A stretch of DNA of 15,390 bases from CAXRGH01 sp964230195 (GTDB lineage: Bacteria; Pseudomonadota; Gammaproteobacteria; Enterobacterales; Alteromonadaceae), in NCBI GenBank assembly GCA_964230195.1, contig CAXRGH010000211.1, forward strand, positions 1-15,390, written 5' to 3'. The notes beneath the pieces are model-generated. The model ran no database searches. It was given only the letters and a program-made list of their open reading frames with translations, and had not been told where the DNA came from. The translations under genes were made by a program, and so were the position numbers. Shown here one piece after another: positions 1 to 6,412 of the stretch. The stretch's first letter is position 1. Each line of letters starts with the position of its first letter.

Positions 1-73
1 GTGGACGATGGGGCTCGAACCCACGACAACCGGAATCACACTCCGGGGCTCTACCAACTGAGCTACGCCCACC
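1..73 (-). tRNA. tRNA-His (GTG), 3' end cut by window edge
   Basis: The reverse complement folds as a cloverleaf with a GTG anticodon and an extra 5' G (position -1, base 73), the identity mark of tRNA-His. Base 1 of the window is acceptor position 72, so the discriminator and CCA lie outside. The visible sequence matches the copy at 284-360 except at window base 41. There the transcript has G at tRNA position 32 instead of U, a place that is almost always a pyrimidine. The gene is the last visible member of a six-gene operon and may be followed by more tRNAs to the left. Confidence 0.93.
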
Positions 74-95
74 ATAGAAGGTGGTTTTTGAAAGA

Positions 96-172
96 TGGTC
101 GGTGAGACAGGATTTGAACCTGCGACCCCTTGGACCCAAACCAAGTGCGCTACCAAGCTGCGCCACTCACCG
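96..172 (-). tRNA. tRNA-Pro (TGG)
   Basis: The reverse complement gives a 77-nt tRNA with a CGGTGAG acceptor stem, a 7-nt anticodon loop carrying TGG, the T-loop TTCAAAT, discriminator A and an encoded CCA (96-98). The TGG anticodon reads CCA and, with wobble modification, other proline codons. It is identical over its full length to the copy at 486-562, which points to recent duplication or gene conversion. The enzyme that charges it, ProS, is encoded in the same window. Confidence 0.97.
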
Positions 173-195
173 AAAATAACCTTTCAAAGAAAAGA

Positions 196-280
196 TGGTG
201 CGGAAGGAGAGACTTGAACTCTCACGCCGTGAAGCACTGGAACCTAAATCCAGCGTGTCTACCAATTCCACCACTTCCGC
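196..280 (-). tRNA. tRNA-Leu (TAG)
   Basis: This is an 85-nt class II tRNA on the reverse strand, with a GCGGAAG acceptor stem, anticodon TAG, the long variable arm expected for leucine, and an encoded CCA at 196-198. It starts only 3 nt after the CCA of the tRNA-His at 284-360, so the two must be cut from one precursor. It corresponds to the leuT position of the E. coli argX-hisR-leuT-proM operon. Confidence 0.97.
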
Positions 281-283
281 AAG

Positions 284-360
284 TGGGGTGGACGATGGGG
301 CTCGAACCCACGACAACCGGAATCACAATCCGGGGCTCTACCAACTGAGCTACGCCCACC
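284..360 (-). tRNA. tRNA-His (GTG)
   Basis: The reverse complement has the extra 5' G at -1 (base 360), acceptor GTGGGCG paired to CGTCCAC, anticodon GTG, discriminator C and an encoded CCA (284-286). Discriminator C opposite G-1 is the standard HisRS identity pair. This copy has the normal U32 and U33 in the anticodon loop, unlike the copy at the left edge. Confidence 0.97.
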
Positions 361-387
361 ATAGTGTTACTTTAATTTGCTAGACAC

Positions 388-464
<77 letters not shown>

Positions 465-485
465 TCTGCAAATCCGAAATTAAAG

Positions 486-562
486 TGGTCGGTGAGACAG
501 GATTTGAACCTGCGACCCCTTGGACCCAAACCAAGTGCGCTACCAAGCTGCGCCACTCACCG
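486..562 (-). tRNA. tRNA-Pro (TGG), first gene of the tRNA operon
   Basis: This is a full 77-nt copy identical to the tRNA-Pro at 96-172, with an encoded CCA at 486-488. It is the gene closest to the operon promoter, after a leader of about 36 nt. A proline tRNA in first position is an addition to the Arg-His-Leu-Pro order. Confidence 0.97.
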
Positions 563-603
563 ACAATATAACCGCGACGCTTGCGTCACTGCTATGGGAC
601 GCG

Positions 604-633
604 CATATTACCGACCATATAGAGTATCGTCAA
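604..633 (-). promoter_or_regulatory. tRNA operon promoter, sigma-70 type with GC-rich discriminator
   Basis: On the minus strand there is TTGACG (628-633), a 17-bp spacer, then TAATAT (605-610), followed directly by GCGCGTCCC. A GC-rich discriminator is the hallmark of stable-RNA promoters repressed by ppGpp/DksA. A/T tracts upstream of the -35 box (about 635-665, including a triple GTTT repeat on the plus strand) could act as an UP element. The predicted start is near 598, giving a leader of about 36 nt that includes the short inverted repeat GACGC/GCGTC (576-587). Confidence 0.8.
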
Positions 634-680
634 ACAGTTTTTTTATAAATTTGTTTGTTTGTTTAAAAATGCGCCTACCG

Positions 681-754
681 CTGACAAATAATCTTTATAA
701 AGGTCTGACAACGCGTGTCAAAGTTTCCTATCCGGGCATGATGTGAAATAATAT
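681..754 (+). promoter_or_regulatory. possible folD control region with CTGACAA repeats
   Basis: The 222-bp gap between the tRNA operon and folD holds CTGACAA twice, exactly 24 bp apart (681-687 and 705-711). The second copy forms the inverted repeat TGACA-N5-TGTCA (706-720). A TAATAT at 749-754 is the best -10-like sequence, but no good -35 box is correctly spaced from it. The folD promoter is therefore not fixed. These repeats could be an operator or chance. Confidence 0.25.
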
Positions 755-784
755 GCGGTAGATATTTTTCATGGGGATTAAAAC

Positions 785-1639
785 ATGTCAGCAAAAGTGA
801 TTGACGGTAAGAAAATAGCGAAACAAGTTCGTGAGAAAGTTGCACATCATGTAACGACGCTTGTAGAGGCAGGCAAACGCCGCCCAGGTCTTGCCGTTAT
901 ACTTGTCGGCGCCGATCCTGCCTCTGAAGTGTACGTTGGCAGTAAACGCAAAGCGTGTGATGAAGTTGGTTTTGTCTCGAAATCCTATGATTTGCCTTCC
1001 ACCACAACCCAATCTGAGTTGTTGTCACTAGTGCAAGAGCTGAACAATGATGACTCGGTTGACGGAATACTGGTTCAATTACCGTTACCGGCGGGATTAA
1101 ATGCTGAAGAGGTTCTTGAAACTATACATCCTCACAAAGATGTGGATGGCTTCCACCCATACAATATAGGGCGCCTGGCACAGCGAGTGCCAGCCTTAAG
1201 ACCTTGTACACCAAAAGGTATAATGACACTCATTGAGTCTACTAAAGTGCCGGTCAAAGGATTGAATGCAGTGATTGTTGGCGCTTCAAATATTGTTGGT
1301 CGCCCTATGTCGCTTGAGCTACTTTTGGCTGGTTGCACCACCACTGTCTGCCACAAATTTACTAAAAACCTCCAGTCGCATGTGGAAAGCGCAGACTTAT
1401 TGGTGGTCGCGGTCGGAAAACCTGAATTTATACCGGGCGAATGGATCAAACCAGGCGCATTGGTAGTCGATGTTGGTATCAATCGAACTCAAGAAGGCGG
1501 ACTCGTCGGCGACGTTGCCTATGAAATCGCACACCAACGCGCAAGTTGGATAACTCCAGTGCCGGGTGGCGTTGGGCCAATGACAGTCGCAAGCTTGATT
1601 GAAAATACATTAGAAGCTTATGTAAAGTATCATAGCTAA
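785..1639 (+). CDS. folD: Bifunctional methylenetetrahydrofolate dehydrogenase / methenyltetrahydrofolate cyclohydrolase
   Basis: FolD interconverts 5,10-methylene-THF, 5,10-methenyl-THF and 10-formyl-THF with NADP+, in the cytosol. It supplies one-carbon units for purines and for formylating initiator tRNA. At 284 residues it is close to the usual 285-290. The catalytic YxxxK motif is present as Y50 and K54. The DGILVQLPLP, HKDVDGFHP, PCTPKG, VGASNIVGRP (NADP-binding) and PVPGGVGPMT blocks follow in the expected order. The ATG at 785 is preceded by a GGGGA ribosome site. It is divergent from the tRNA operon and is followed after 4 nt by trmO, so the two are probably cotranscribed. I see no defects. 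Confidence 0.98.
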   Translation: MSAKVIDGKKIAKQVREKVAHHVTTLVEAGKRRPGLAVILVGADPASEVYVGSKRKACDEVGFVSKSYDLPSTTTQSELLSLVQELNNDDSVDGILVQLPLPAGLNAEEVLETIHPHKDVDGFHPYNIGRLAQRVPALRPCTPKGIMTLIESTKVPVKGLNAVIVGASNIVGRPMSLELLLAGCTTTVCHKFTKNLQSHVESADLLVVAVGKPEFIPGEWIKPGALVVDVGINRTQEGGLVGDVAYEIAHQRASWITPVPGGVGPMTVASLIENTLEAYVKYHS

Positions 1640-1643
1640 AGTC

Positions 1644-2354
1644 ATGGCAGAGTCATTGGTGCCGATTGCTTATATTCGAACACCGTATAAACAAAAATTT
1701 TCTATCCCTCGGCAACCTGGACTCGTACCTGAAGCCGAGGGGCTGATACAATTTACTCCCAGCTACAGCGACCGTCGTTTTTTTGATGGCATTGAAGCGC
1801 ACTCTCATCTTTGGCTAATTTTTGAATTTCATTTGCATAGTAATAAAAGCAAGTCTCCCTCTGTACGCCCTCCACGATTGGGTGGGAATAAAAAAGTTGG
1901 CGTGTTCGCAACACGAAGTAGTTTTCGACCCAATAACCTTGGGATGTCGGTTGTTAAATTTGAAGGTCTATCATATCAGGGGGAACAAGCAGTCCTTCAT
2001 GTGAGCGGTGTTGATCTCGTCGATGGAACACCTATTTACGATGTAAAACCCTACATTCCTTATGCGGATGCAATTCCCAGTGCAACCTCTGAGTTTGCGA
2101 GTCATGCTCCTGATATGCCTTGCCAGGTAAGATTTTTATCAACAGTGATGCCAACATTAGCACTTATTGCTAATGACCATCCTAAATTTCAATCCCTTGT
2201 CACTCAGGTATTGGCGCAAGATCCAAGACCTGCCTACAAAAAAGCAAAACAAGATACGAAACGTTATAGCGTTCAACTTCATCAATATGACGTCAAATGG
2301 ACAATCGATAATAATGTCATCACAGTCGATGAAATTGTCATCATAAATCCATAA
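1644..2354 (+). CDS. trmO: tRNA (N6-threonylcarbamoyladenosine37-N6)-methyltransferase TrmO
   Basis: TrmO is the SAM-dependent enzyme that methylates t6A37 to m6t6A in threonine tRNA (formerly YaeB/TsaA, UPF0066). At 236 residues it matches the E. coli enzyme (about 235). Visible marks are the IAYIRTPYK start and PRQPGLV, the SVRPPRLGGN block, GVFATRSSFRPN, the DLVDGTP motif, and a C-terminal DPRPAYKK segment. The residue after RPN is N, where I recall proline in most relatives. The start lies 4 nt after the folD stop with no clear ribosome site, which suggests translational coupling. The pairing with proS downstream is also found in E. coli. Confidence 0.96.
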   Translation: MAESLVPIAYIRTPYKQKFSIPRQPGLVPEAEGLIQFTPSYSDRRFFDGIEAHSHLWLIFEFHLHSNKSKSPSVRPPRLGGNKKVGVFATRSSFRPNNLGMSVVKFEGLSYQGEQAVLHVSGVDLVDGTPIYDVKPYIPYADAIPSATSEFASHAPDMPCQVRFLSTVMPTLALIANDHPKFQSLVTQVLAQDPRPAYKKAKQDTKRYSVQLHQYDVKWTIDNNVITVDEIVIINP

Positions 2355-2389
2355 AATTTCCCTTGGTAACTCTTCTTCCCTTGCTTCAC

Positions 2390-2422
2390 TCCTGTTAAAC
2401 TATCGCGCATTAATCAACAGGA
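2390..2422 (+). promoter_or_regulatory. proS leader stem covering the only Shine-Dalgarno-like sequence
   Basis: TCCTGTT (2390-2396) can pair with AACAGGA (2416-2422) in a 7-bp stem with a 19-nt loop. The 3' arm contains AGGA, the only Shine-Dalgarno-like sequence before proS, which lies an unusually long 17 nt from the start codon. This could be a leader fold that limits ProS translation. Chance pairing in an 85-nt spacer cannot be excluded. No convincing promoter is seen in the spacer, so proS may be read from the folD-trmO transcript. Confidence 0.3.
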
Positions 2423-2439
2423 TATGAAAACACGACATT

Positions 2440-4152
2440 ATGCGTACGTCACAATATTTACTCTCGACTCAAAAAGAAACCCCTGCAGATGCAGAAGTAG
2501 TAAGCCATCAATTGATGCTTCGTGCAGGTATGGTACGAAAGTTAGCATCAGGACTCTATACTTGGCTACCCACTGGATTACGCGTACTAAATAAAGTCGC
2601 GGATATTGTGCGAAGCGAAATGAATCGTTCAGGCGCGATTGAAATTTTGATGCCCGTAGTGCAGCCTGCGGACCTTTGGCAGGAGTCACAACGTTGGGAA
2701 GAGTACGGTCCCGAACTGTTGCGTATTAAAGATCGTCATGAGCGTGATTTCGTGCTGGGACCTACCCACGAAGAGGTCGTCACCGAGTTAGTAAGAAAAG
2801 AGATCAGCAGTTACAAACAACTGCCGTTGAATGTGTACCAGATTCAAACCAAATTTAGGGACGAAGTTCGTCCTCGCTTTGGTGTCATGCGTGGCCGCGA
2901 GTTCACTATGAAAGATGCCTATTCTTTCCACCTAGGGCAGGATTGCTTGCAGCAAACTTATGATGTTATGTATCAAACCTACTGTAATATTTTCGAGCGA
3001 ATTGGTTTGGAGTACCGTCCCGTCATTGCAGACACAGGATCGATTGGTGGCAGTGTTTCTCACGAGTTCCACGTATTAGCTGATTCTGGTGAGGATGACA
3101 TCGCATTCAGCGACGCTTCTGATTATGCTGCTAATGTCGAAATGGCAGAAGCACTGGCGCCAACACAATCAGCACCAGTGGGTACCGAAACTCTCACCAA
3201 AGTGAAAACACCAGATACAAAAACCATTGAAGATGTTGTGAACTTCTTCAACTGCAACCCATCGGATGTAGCAAAGTCAGTGGTTGTTACTACCGAGAAC
3301 GAAGACGGTGAAACCGGTATTGCAGTACTCGTGGTTCGTGGTGACCACCAGCTAAACGAAATCAAAGCAGAAAAATTACCGAATGTTCAGTCACCGTTGA
3401 CCTTTGCAACCGAACAGCAAATTCAAGATATTTTAGGTTGTGAACCAGGCTCAATTGGACCAGTGGGTGTTGACTGTCCGGTCTTTGTGGATCGCAGTGC
3501 TGCGGTCTTATCAGACTTCATCTGTGGTGCAAATGAGACAGAGCATCACTTAACAGGTGCTAACTGGAGTTCTGATGTGAATTCGTTTGACGTTGTTGAT
3601 ATTCGCAATGTTGAAGTTGGTGATGCTTCACCGTGTGGTAATGGTACGTTAAATATTCGCCGAGGTATCGAAGTTGGGCATATATTCCAATTGGGGGACA
3701 AATATTCTTCCGCTATGAACTGTGGTGTTCTGACCGAGACGGGGAAACATGAAACCATGACGATGGGCTGTTATGGTATTGGTGTATCTCGTATTGTGGC
3801 CGCAGCCATTGAACAAAACCATGACAAGTACGGTATCATCTGGCCTGACGCAATCGCGCCATTTAAGATTGCTATTGTGCCAATGAACATGCACAAGTCT
3901 CACCGTATAAAGCCAATTGCCGAAAGCCTGTATCAACAATTAACAGAGGCAGGTATCGAAGTATTATTTGATGATCGTAAAGAACGTCCAGGTGTGATGT
4001 TCAATGACATGGAGCTCGTGGGTATCCCGCATACGATTGTCATTGGTGAACGTAACTTAGACAACCATCAAATTGAATATAAGAATCGTCGCACTGGCGA
4101 GAAACAGTTGTTAGATATCGATAGCGCATTTGACTTTATCCAGACACTGTAA
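2440..4152 (+). CDS. proS: Prolyl-tRNA synthetase, bacterial type with editing domain
   Basis: ProS is a class II aminoacyl-tRNA synthetase that attaches proline to tRNA-Pro; two identical tRNA-Pro(TGG) genes lie in this window. At 570 residues it matches E. coli (572). Motif 1 spans about residues 38-75 and motif 2 about 135-170 (FRDEVRPRFGVMRGREF). The inserted YbaK-like editing domain spans about 224-408. Motif 3 is GCYGIGVSR, and the anticodon-binding domain starts near 470. In the editing domain K279 falls at the same number as the lysine reported as needed for Ala-tRNA-Pro editing in E. coli. The start is set by the family-typical MRTSQYLLST. It ends at a clear terminator. Confidence 0.99.
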   Translation: MRTSQYLLSTQKETPADAEVVSHQLMLRAGMVRKLASGLYTWLPTGLRVLNKVADIVRSEMNRSGAIEILMPVVQPADLWQESQRWEEYGPELLRIKDRHERDFVLGPTHEEVVTELVRKEISSYKQLPLNVYQIQTKFRDEVRPRFGVMRGREFTMKDAYSFHLGQDCLQQTYDVMYQTYCNIFERIGLEYRPVIADTGSIGGSVSHEFHVLADSGEDDIAFSDASDYAANVEMAEALAPTQSAPVGTETLTKVKTPDTKTIEDVVNFFNCNPSDVAKSVVVTTENEDGETGIAVLVVRGDHQLNEIKAEKLPNVQSPLTFATEQQIQDILGCEPGSIGPVGVDCPVFVDRSAAVLSDFICGANETEHHLTGANWSSDVNSFDVVDIRNVEVGDASPCGNGTLNIRRGIEVGHIFQLGDKYSSAMNCGVLTETGKHETMTMGCYGIGVSRIVAAAIEQNHDKYGIIWPDAIAPFKIAIVPMNMHKSHRIKPIAESLYQQLTEAGIEVLFDDRKERPGVMFNDMELVGIPHTIVIGERNLDNHQIEYKNRRTGEKQLLDIDSAFDFIQTL

Positions 4153-4167
4153 AACATACTCAACTCA

Positions 4168-4210
4168 ACGCCGCTCCAGCATGTAATCACGCATGCCGCG
4201 GCGTTTTTTA
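4168..4210 (+). terminator. Intrinsic terminator after proS
   Basis: ACGCCGC (4168-4174) pairs with GCGGCGT (4198-4204), an inner stem GCATG (4179-4183) / CATGC (4192-4196) extends the hairpin, and a run of six T follows. It begins 16 nt after the proS stop and closes the folD-trmO-proS unit. Confidence 0.88.
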
Positions 4211-4274
4211 TAACTTATCATCCTGAAAGCTGCTTAATAAAATCAAAAATCAATCAATATGCCCCACTGTAAGT

Positions 4275-4302
4275 TTGCGATTTCCATTTAAATACATATA
4301 GT
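4275..4302 (+). promoter_or_regulatory. Candidate promoter of the patatin-like gene
   Basis: TTGCGA (4275-4280), a 16-bp spacer and TATAGT (4297-4302) form a fair sigma-70 match in an A/T-rich stretch after the proS terminator and about 30 bp before the gene. No better candidate is seen in the 122 bp available. Confidence 0.4.
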
Positions 4303-4332
4303 TAAATTAAGGAAGACGATAGCGAGGCATTC

Positions 4333-5517
4333 ATGAAGTTATTCAAATTATTTGAGGACGAGAACTCAGTTGCCACTCAATCACCACCGCTAACACCACG
4401 AGATCAGCAGGGTTTATTGTTAACCGGTGGTGGTGCTCGCGCAGCCTATCAGGTGGGAGTGTTAAAAGCCATTGCTACCCTACTCCCCAGAAATCAATCT
4501 GTGCCTTTCCCAGTCATTTGTGGTACGTCAGCAGGTGCGATAAATGCCACGTCCCTGGCTTGTTTTGCTTCATGTTTTCATTTGGGGATCAGAAAACTGG
4601 ATCATGTGTGGCGTAATTTCCATACGGAACAAGTTTACGAAGCATCGTTCAAGCGGTCTCTTGGGCATATTGTTTCTCGCTACATGAAAGGTAAAAGTGA
4701 CGACGATGCAACCTCCGTTGGTGGCAGTATCCTCAACAATACACCGTTAGATAATCTATTAACCCGACTGTTAGACTACGACAGAATTGCCACTAATATT
4801 CAACGCGGTAAACTAAGGGCAATCAGCGTTAGCGCATCATGCTACAGCACCCACCAATCGATTAATTTTTTTCAAGCACATCCGTCAGTGGAACCTTGGA
4901 GCAGGGCCAAAAGAGAGGGGCGCCCCGCTAATCTGAATACACAACATCTACTAGCATCATCGGCAATCCCCTTTATTTTTCCAAGTAGACAGCTCAATAA
5001 TGACTTTTACTGTGACGGGTCAATTAATCAATTATCACCTCTATCAGCTCCCATTCATTTAGGCGCGTCCAAAGTGTTAGTCATTGGAGTCGATCCTCAT
5101 GACAAGCATCAAGGTAAACCTCTACACCAAGCACCTGATAATTCAGCAATTATTAGTCATCTTTTGGATACCGTCTTTGGCGATACGTTGCAGTCAGACT
5201 TGGAGCGTGTTCAACGGATAAACCACACCATAAACCAAATCACTCCAGAGCAACGAGAAAAGCTAGGTTTAAAACCGATCGATTGTTTAGTGATATCGCC
5301 TTCTGTGGATATTAATGCAATTGCACCCGATTATTACTACGAGTTACCAATGGCCATCCGGCTACTACTGAGAACACTTGGTGTTTCTCAGCACTCTAAC
5401 ACCAGTATTTTGAGTTACCTGATGTTCGAAGCTGCCTATTGCCAAAAACTCATTGAACTTGGCTACCAAGATGGATTGGAAAAGACCCAAGAACTGAGAC
5501 AGTTTTTACATCTTTAG
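4333..5517 (+). CDS. Patatin-like phospholipase family protein
   Basis: This is a probable lipid acyl hydrolase with the patatin Ser-Asp dyad. The oxyanion motif GGGAR is at residues 32-36, the nucleophile motif GTSAG at 64-68 (Ser66), and the catalytic Asp in a DGS motif at Asp228. The core runs from about 27 to 255. The C-terminal 140 residues hold a conserved-looking FGDTLQSDLERVQRIN segment and no other known domain. There is no signal peptide or membrane segment, so it is cytosolic or membrane-peripheral unless exported by a system such as type VI, for which nothing here argues. GAGG 5 nt before the ATG supports the start. It has its own likely promoter and converges on the secreted-protein gene. 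The substrate cannot be read from sequence. Confidence 0.93.
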   Translation: MKLFKLFEDENSVATQSPPLTPRDQQGLLLTGGGARAAYQVGVLKAIATLLPRNQSVPFPVICGTSAGAINATSLACFASCFHLGIRKLDHVWRNFHTEQVYEASFKRSLGHIVSRYMKGKSDDDATSVGGSILNNTPLDNLLTRLLDYDRIATNIQRGKLRAISVSASCYSTHQSINFFQAHPSVEPWSRAKREGRPANLNTQHLLASSAIPFIFPSRQLNNDFYCDGSINQLSPLSAPIHLGASKVLVIGVDPHDKHQGKPLHQAPDNSAIISHLLDTVFGDTLQSDLERVQRINHTINQITPEQREKLGLKPIDCLVISPSVDINAIAPDYYYELPMAIRLLLRTLGVSQHSNTSILSYLMFEAAYCQKLIELGYQDGLEKTQELRQFLHL

Positions 5518-5577
5518 TTGGCTGAATCCACCTGACTTTCTACGAAGCAACCGACGCATATAATGACTAGAAATAGA

Positions 5578-5624
5578 TTTTGAATCCATTCAACCTTTGG
5601 TAACGAAGAACAATGGATTCGAAA
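5578..5624 (+). repeat. 13-bp inverted repeat downstream of the patatin-like gene
   Basis: Bases 5578-5590 pair with 5612-5624 over 13 bp around a 21-nt loop. The only non-Watson-Crick pair is T5581-G5621, which is a permitted G-U in plus-strand RNA but an A-C mismatch in minus-strand RNA. This suggests a hairpin in the 3' end of the patatin transcript. No T run follows, so it is not a standard intrinsic terminator. GAATCCA, part of the stem, also occurs at 5524-5530. Confidence 0.55.
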
Positions 5625-5635
5625 GCTACCCTCAT

Positions 5636-5671
5636 CAATCATTTCACGTATATTAACATGTGAAACGATTG
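5636..5671 (-). repeat. 12-bp inverted repeat downstream of the secreted-protein gene
   Basis: Bases 5636-5647 pair with 5660-5671 around a 12-nt loop. The one imperfect position (5641/5666) is a U-G pair in minus-strand RNA but an A-C mismatch in plus-strand RNA, so it fits a hairpin in the minus-strand transcript. It begins 12 nt after the stop of the secreted-protein gene, a terminator-like place, but lacks a U tract. Confidence 0.55.
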
Positions 5672-5683
5672 GTCTTTAGCCCT

Positions 5684-6271
5684 TTAATCGGAGGATATGG
5701 GCTCTATTGGGCCAGGGCCAGGAAAAGGACAAGGGTCAGGATCTGGGGGACTAGGAATTGGGGGGCCAGGTAATAGATCTGGTGGTAGCGGTACGACTTC
5801 CGGCGCCTTTACAGTTGGTATTTGCGCGAAAGTAGACGATTCTCCACCTGCGGCCGTTGCCCCAGATATTACTGACACGTCAGCTCCTCCTGCCACAGCA
5901 CTGGCAAGGATAACATTAAGATCGACTCCCGCTTCAACTGCAGCTTCGGTAATTAAGGGGGCTGATTCAGGCGACAATATGATAGCCTTTGTAATGAGTT
6001 CTGACACTGACTCTGGGCCAATCTCAATGGCAATGGCGAACAGCTCATTAATCGCACTGGGTGCCTTCATAAACGCAAGAGCCAATATTTCACTCGCTAA
6101 TTTGGGGTCGGCAACTGCCATATCCTTAGCAACAACCGCTATGGCGTCACCGTCTGAAAGACGTTGTTGAATACTTTGGCTGAGATAGTCGACATCGATT
6201 TCAGATGCACGAGTATTAGAAATACACAAGATCGTCAGAGCCAAAGCGCTGGCCAGAAAGATATTACTCAT
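5684..6271 (-). CDS. Secreted protein of unknown function with 15-residue repeats and proline-rich tail
   Basis: I do not recognise this 195-residue protein. Residues 1-22 look like a signal peptide (hydrophobic core 4-17, likely cleavage after A22), although the n-region has no Lys or Arg. Residues 55-143 are alanine-rich helical repeats with an exact 15-residue step: Pro at 56, 71, 86 and 101, Ala at 66, 81, 96 and 111, Glu at 61, 76 and 91. The later units at 115-129 and 130-143 are degenerate. Residues 152-191 are rich in proline, with one Cys at 181. An in-frame TAA lies five codons before the ATG, and an AGGGG ribosome site precedes it, so the start is firm. Likely periplasmic or surface-exposed; a scaffold or adhesion role would be guesswork. 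Confidence 0.82.
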   Translation of the reverse strand: MSNIFLASALALTILCISNTRASEIDVDYLSQSIQQRLSDGDAIAVVAKDMAVADPKLASEILALAFMKAPSAINELFAIAIEIGPESVSELITKAIILSPESAPLITEAAVEAGVDLNVILASAVAGGADVSVISGATAAGGESSTFAQIPTVKAPEVVPLPPDLLPGPPIPSPPDPDPCPFPGPGPIEPISSD

Positions 6272-6304
6272 TTTAAACCCCTGTTATATATGGCAATATT
6301 TAAA

Positions 6305-6332
6305 ATTGTAACAACTTGCATCAAACAATCAA
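6305..6332 (-). promoter_or_regulatory. Candidate promoter of the secreted-protein gene
   Basis: On the minus strand TTGATT (6327-6332), a 16-bp spacer and TACAAT (6305-6310) lie about 35 bp before the start codon. The 141-bp gap from the antiporter gene and this promoter suggest the gene is transcribed on its own. Confidence 0.4.
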
Positions 6333-6412
6333 TCGTTTTAAATGAGAAAGTTGGGATTAACTTGCACACATTCAAGTATTAAATGATTTGCAAAACGGAA
6401 TGAAAATACTGT

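Noticed and set aside
651..664. GTTT triple repeat as a phase-variation tract
   Set aside because: It is outside any coding region and only three units long; it fits better as part of the A/T-rich upstream region of the tRNA promoter.
492..746. 84-codon plus-strand open frame from the tRNA-Pro into the folD upstream region
   Set aside because: It begins inside a tRNA gene and crosses the tRNA promoter, with no ribosome site and no protein-like composition.
2424..2590. Out-of-frame ATG 16 nt before the proS start, opening a short overlapping frame
   Set aside because: The AGGA is only one base away, too close to work, and the proS start is fixed by family conservation.
5697..6170. Plus-strand open frame with a glycine-rich start, opposite the secreted protein
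   Set aside because: It is the antisense of the proline-rich tail, has no ribosome site, and the minus-strand frame has a signal peptide, ribosome site and regular repeats.
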